Assembly (NCBI GenBank): GCA_022749755.1
Contig: CM040448.1
Span: 4,772,481 to 4,836,480, forward strand
Source of the DNA: Azadirachta indica
Lineage: Eukaryota > Streptophyta > Magnoliopsida > Sapindales > Meliaceae
DNA length: 64,000 bases
Direction: 5' to 3'
Position 1 is the first letter of the stretch. Every line of letters begins with the position of its first letter. Both the position numbers and the translations under genes were made by a program. This document shows, one piece after another, positions 60,671 to 64,000 of the stretch. Below the pieces are notes generated by a model that was not told the origin of the DNA, did not search any database, and saw only the letters and a list, made by a program, of their open reading frames with translations.

Positions 60671-62882
60671 TAATATAGAATGGAAGTATCGAGTCAAATT
60701 TGGAAATGGGAAAATGAGATGCTGCCCTCATATTCTCAAATTCCGGCTCAATAGTAAAAAAGTAATAAAACAAATCAAAGCAATAATGATAATATTACAT
60801 TTTACATGTAACAGGTCCTTTTTGTTTTTTTTTTTTCAATGTTGTGGAATTATACGTAGAAATTTATTCATCTATGGGATTGAGAATTTATTCAATGATA
60901 GAGAAAGTTCGAGGTCGAGATAAGTAGTAATCTAGTTTCGTTCATAAAATTACACTTAATTTAAATAAAATTAATTTTTATTTACGTAAATCCATCAGAA
61001 AGTTAGTATGAAGAATGAAAAGGCTGAAAAGAAAGATAAATTCTTATTATTAAACTATTAAGTCTTCATTTTATTTAGTTTTTTATTAATTAAAATAATT
61101 TTTTTAATGTCATAAATTTTTTAATTTTTTAGTATCAATTTAGTTGATAATAAAAAAAAATAATTATTTTTTTTTTATTAAAAAAAAAATTCAAAGTTTG
61201 AAACCTTTTTTAATCCCACTTTTGTATTCAAACGCCTTTCAAGATCAATTAGGAACTTGGAAGATAGCAATGATTAACAGTTAAAACTACTCCCAAAAGT
61301 GTTTATTCCATAAAATTTTTTAAATTTTTTTAAAAGGTTAAATTACCTAAATATCCTTATTTTATTTTAAATTTTATATCTTTTTTTAATACAACATTAA
61401 AATTTTATCTATTAAAATAATTATATAAATTTTTTTTAAAAAATTATTTATAATAATTAAATAATAATTTTTAAAAAATTTTATTAATAATAACTTTACT
61501 TATAAAAAATTTATTTTAAAAAATTCTATCAAAAAAATTATACCAGACAAATAGTACTATAGTCAACATTTAAGAAATTCAAGAGGGTTAAAGTTACAAG
61601 CAAATGCAATCTTTTGTTTATTTTATTTGGGGTTTGGTATATTGTTGGGGTTACTGCCACTGCTAGTACTATTAGTATAATATTTATTTGTCTATGCTTT
61701 GTTGTTGTTAATTGCGTATGGGTCTAATGTTTCTAAACATGTGGTTCACAATTCTTAGTATTTATTGTGATTGTCACCTCACTCGCTTTCTCTCTTTTTA
61801 TGATTTTAATACATTATATAGTTTTCTAGCATATTATGAACAAGCTAAGGTTTATTTTTTTGTTCATACCTACCTAACCAAAATCTAGTACCTGTTTGAA
61901 AGGTACCATAACTTATTCCCAAAATCCTACTTACTTTCGATAATTAATTAAAATATACAACAAATAATTTTAAATATTATCTAATAAATGAATATTATTA
62001 ATATATCACATTGTTTAAAATATAATTTTTAAGATTTATACATTAAGGTGACAAAATTATATTATTAAACCTCACACAATTTTTTTTTCTAATAAAAATA
62101 TAAAATAAATGATAATGATACAACATTATAACATTTGTATGAGCTATATAGGAGTTTAGATATATATATATATATATGATATATATGTAGGATTATTGTT
62201 TTTATTTAGGATGAGTTTTGAGATACCTACTATTGCTCTTTTAAAATAACATTTACATGTGTTACTAAATATATAAAACTTATATCTAATTAATATAATT
62301 AGTTATTGCACAAGTTTAGACAAAAATTATATATCTCAATTTTTATAACTGTAGTGTAATTACTATTTTAAATAGAATATGAAGTTTTATGAAAAAATAG
62401 AATAAAAATTATCAACAAATAGTTTCATATAACCCTATTTTCTTTCTTTTATCCAAAAATTTCAAAAAAAGCAAAAAAAAAAAAAAAAAAGATTTTTCAT
62501 TACCTTATTTAACTTTTCAAATATATAGTTAGATCTAGATATTTAAAGATATTAAAATTAGGACCTAAACATGTTTTCATTGATGATAATAGTGATTTTT
62601 GTGATACAATCAATAGTGATTGATGCTAAACATGTCAAAATTAAGAGACTACGATGGATTAATATGTATTGATCAATTCAATTGTCACATGTGTACGTGT
62701 TCTACATCAAATTTTTATTGGATTTTTAGTACTTATATGTAGCTAATATTTTTTAGTCAAATTTAATTTCAGCGATAATAAAATTTTCATTGTTTTTTAA
62801 GCCAAATATATATAAATTAAATTAAAATATTAGTTTCTTCTACTACAAAAATAATATTTTTCCATGCAAAAGAAACAACCTT

Positions 62883-62900
62883 AAATTTATTATCTTACTT
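62883..62900. repeat. Left target-site duplication of the SINE
   Basis: AAATTTATTATCTTACTT, matching 63151-63168 with one mismatch. Confidence 0.8.
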
Positions 62901-63150
62901 TTTTTTTTTCATACAACTTATATTTGCTAGTATTACAACTAGCACCCCCCAAAATTCTTTATTGCGCAGATAAGATATAATCTACTATAGTACACCTTAG
63001 AATTCTTTGCGCACATGGATACGAAATAAGCCCACAAAGTTTTGTGGGAAAGTCCCCAACATAGTGGGGAAGAACCCTCTGTCAAGTAGGGCTCGAACAC
63101 ACGCCCCTAAGAGGCGTGCATTTTGATCACCTAGGCTTTGTCTGGGTGGC
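62901..63150 (-). mobile_element. tRNA-derived SINE with poly(A) tail and target-site duplication
   Basis: A 250-bp minus-strand element is flanked by an 18-bp direct repeat (AAATTTATTATCTTACTT at 62883-62900 and AAATATATTATCTTACTT at 63151-63168; 17 of 18 match). The minus-strand 3' end is a run of nine A next to the left repeat. The 5' part is tRNA-like: GCCTAGGTGATCAAAATG, then a 5-bp stem (ACGCC/GGCGT) with a seven-base anticodon-like loop (63101-63117), then a good B-box GTTCGAGCCC (63089-63098). The A-box is weak. Two short hairpins follow in the body (CCCACAAAACTTTGTGGG, CCCCACTATGTTGGGG). There is no coding. The family was not identified. Confidence 0.8.
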
Positions 63151-63168
63151 AAATATATTATCTTACTT
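63151..63168. repeat. Right target-site duplication of the SINE
   Basis: AAATATATTATCTTACTT, directly adjoining the 5' end of the minus-strand element. Confidence 0.8.
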
Positions 63169-63637
63169 GAATAAATAGAAAGTGGTACAATCATAAGTTC
63201 ATTATTTAAATAATGGTGAGTGGAATATTTAAGTACTTTTATCTTTATTTATGTATTTCTTACTCAATTAGTCTAATGTGGTACTAAGAACGCTTAGTTT
63301 TTTTGATGAGATGTATATGATTCAATTAATGTCAATTTATATCTATTGAAGTTGAAAATTAAAATGAGACATTAAAGATGAAACCTAGAAATTGTACTTG
63401 ACATATTCTCTCTATCTAATGCCATTGAGCATTTTTAGAATTATAACATAAAATACTTACGATGTTGATATACTTGATACTTTCTATCCATTACTATTGA
63501 CCACTTTTAAGATTAAAATGTAGTGCTCGGCACCATATTAAAAATAGCAGACACTTTTTATCAACAGTACTATCAAACACATTTAAAATTACAATATATA
63601 ATATTCAACACTTTTTATTCATATAATTTGTATAATA

Positions 63638-63838
63638 GAGACAGATTAGTATCCCTTTATTTTTATATTATTTTATGGATTGTTGAAACTAAATACTTGT
63701 AACAGTTAAGATTAAATATAAAATATACATTAATTATATATATCATATTTAATTTCAACCGTTATATGTGTATATATCGAATAGTCAACAATTAATATAA
63801 AGATATGTGTAAAAATATAAAGTTGTTAATCTTTCACC
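63638..63838. mobile_element. Palindromic MITE, copy 2 (shorter, diverged)
   Basis: About 201 bp. It begins GAGACAGATTAGTATCCC, and its right half (TTTCAACCGTTATATGTGTA, then GTGTAAAAATATAAAGTTGT) follows the right half of the copy at 51771-52007. The two ends are again inverted copies of each other. Confidence 0.6.
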
Positions 63839-64000
63839 TTGTATAATATATATAATCTAAAACACTATCATATGATTGGATATTTTTCTTACACTACATA
63901 TTGTTGATAATGTTATTGCTCTCGATAACTTCTTCGATGAATCATAAAAGTTCATCGAATAATGGTGAAATTTATAAGGGTTGCAAGAGAGTTTAGGTTT

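Larger units (their letters stand above)
59245..64000. other. RVE1-type promoter and right-hand intergenic region
   Basis: 59245-60700 is the leader and promoter of the RVE1-type gene. 60770-62880 is AT-rich with poly-A/T runs and (AT)n at 62160-62176, and I see no gene. The SINE is at 62901-63150 and MITE copy 2 at 63638-63838. 63370-63600 repeats a CTATC..ATTACTATTGACCACTTTTA-like motif loosely. No protein frame is supported. Confidence 0.5.

Noticed and set aside
62997..63194. 65-aa minus-strand frame
   Set aside because: It lies within the SINE and its target duplication, so it is non-coding.

Overview
This is a 64 kb piece of an AT-rich eudicot nuclear genome. The evidence is plant-specific gene families with GT-AG introns, plant Copia and gypsy-type LTR remnants, short TIR elements and many (AT)n and (CTT)n microsatellites. 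I cannot name the species. No bacterial, viral, CRISPR or organellar segment was seen, and I found nothing that I would call a new biological system.

Six protein genes were resolved; five are complete to the codon. From left to right: (1) the first coding exon of a NAC transcription factor of the NAC045/NAC086 type (minus strand, rest off the left edge); (2) a nine-exon PH-RCC1-FYVE-BRX protein (minus, 4848-11206, 1104 aa); (3) autophagy protein ATG5 (minus, eight exons, 22271-28099, 361 aa); (4) a single-exon SGNH/PC-esterase of the trichome-birefringence-like superfamily (plus, 37207-38310, 367 aa); (5) an EXPA13-type alpha-expansin (minus, two exons, 42472-48776, 280 aa) whose only intron is 5.46 kb and holds a Copia retrotransposon; (6) a REVEILLE1-type clock MYB (minus, six exons, 56849-59244, 502 aa).

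The spaces between genes are large and filled with transposon debris. 11.2-22.3 kb holds a Mutator-like TIR element with an internal foldback and two further TIR elements. 28.1-37.2 kb holds a gypsy-type LTR remnant and an eroded Copia gag. 48.8-56.8 kb holds a direct LTR pair about 3.6 kb apart that encloses non-coding DNA, a palindromic MITE and a 47-bp minisatellite. 59.2-64 kb holds the RVE1-type promoter with five ACGT elements, a SINE with an 18-bp target-site duplication, and a second copy of the MITE.

The genes do not form a pathway. Their order is nevertheless informative: from memory, Arabidopsis has NAC045, a PC-esterase and EXPA13 together at AT3G03200-03220, and NAC086, ATG5 and RVE1 together at AT5G17260-17300. 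This window carries both sets interleaved, as expected for the ancestral block before the crucifer duplication and gene loss.
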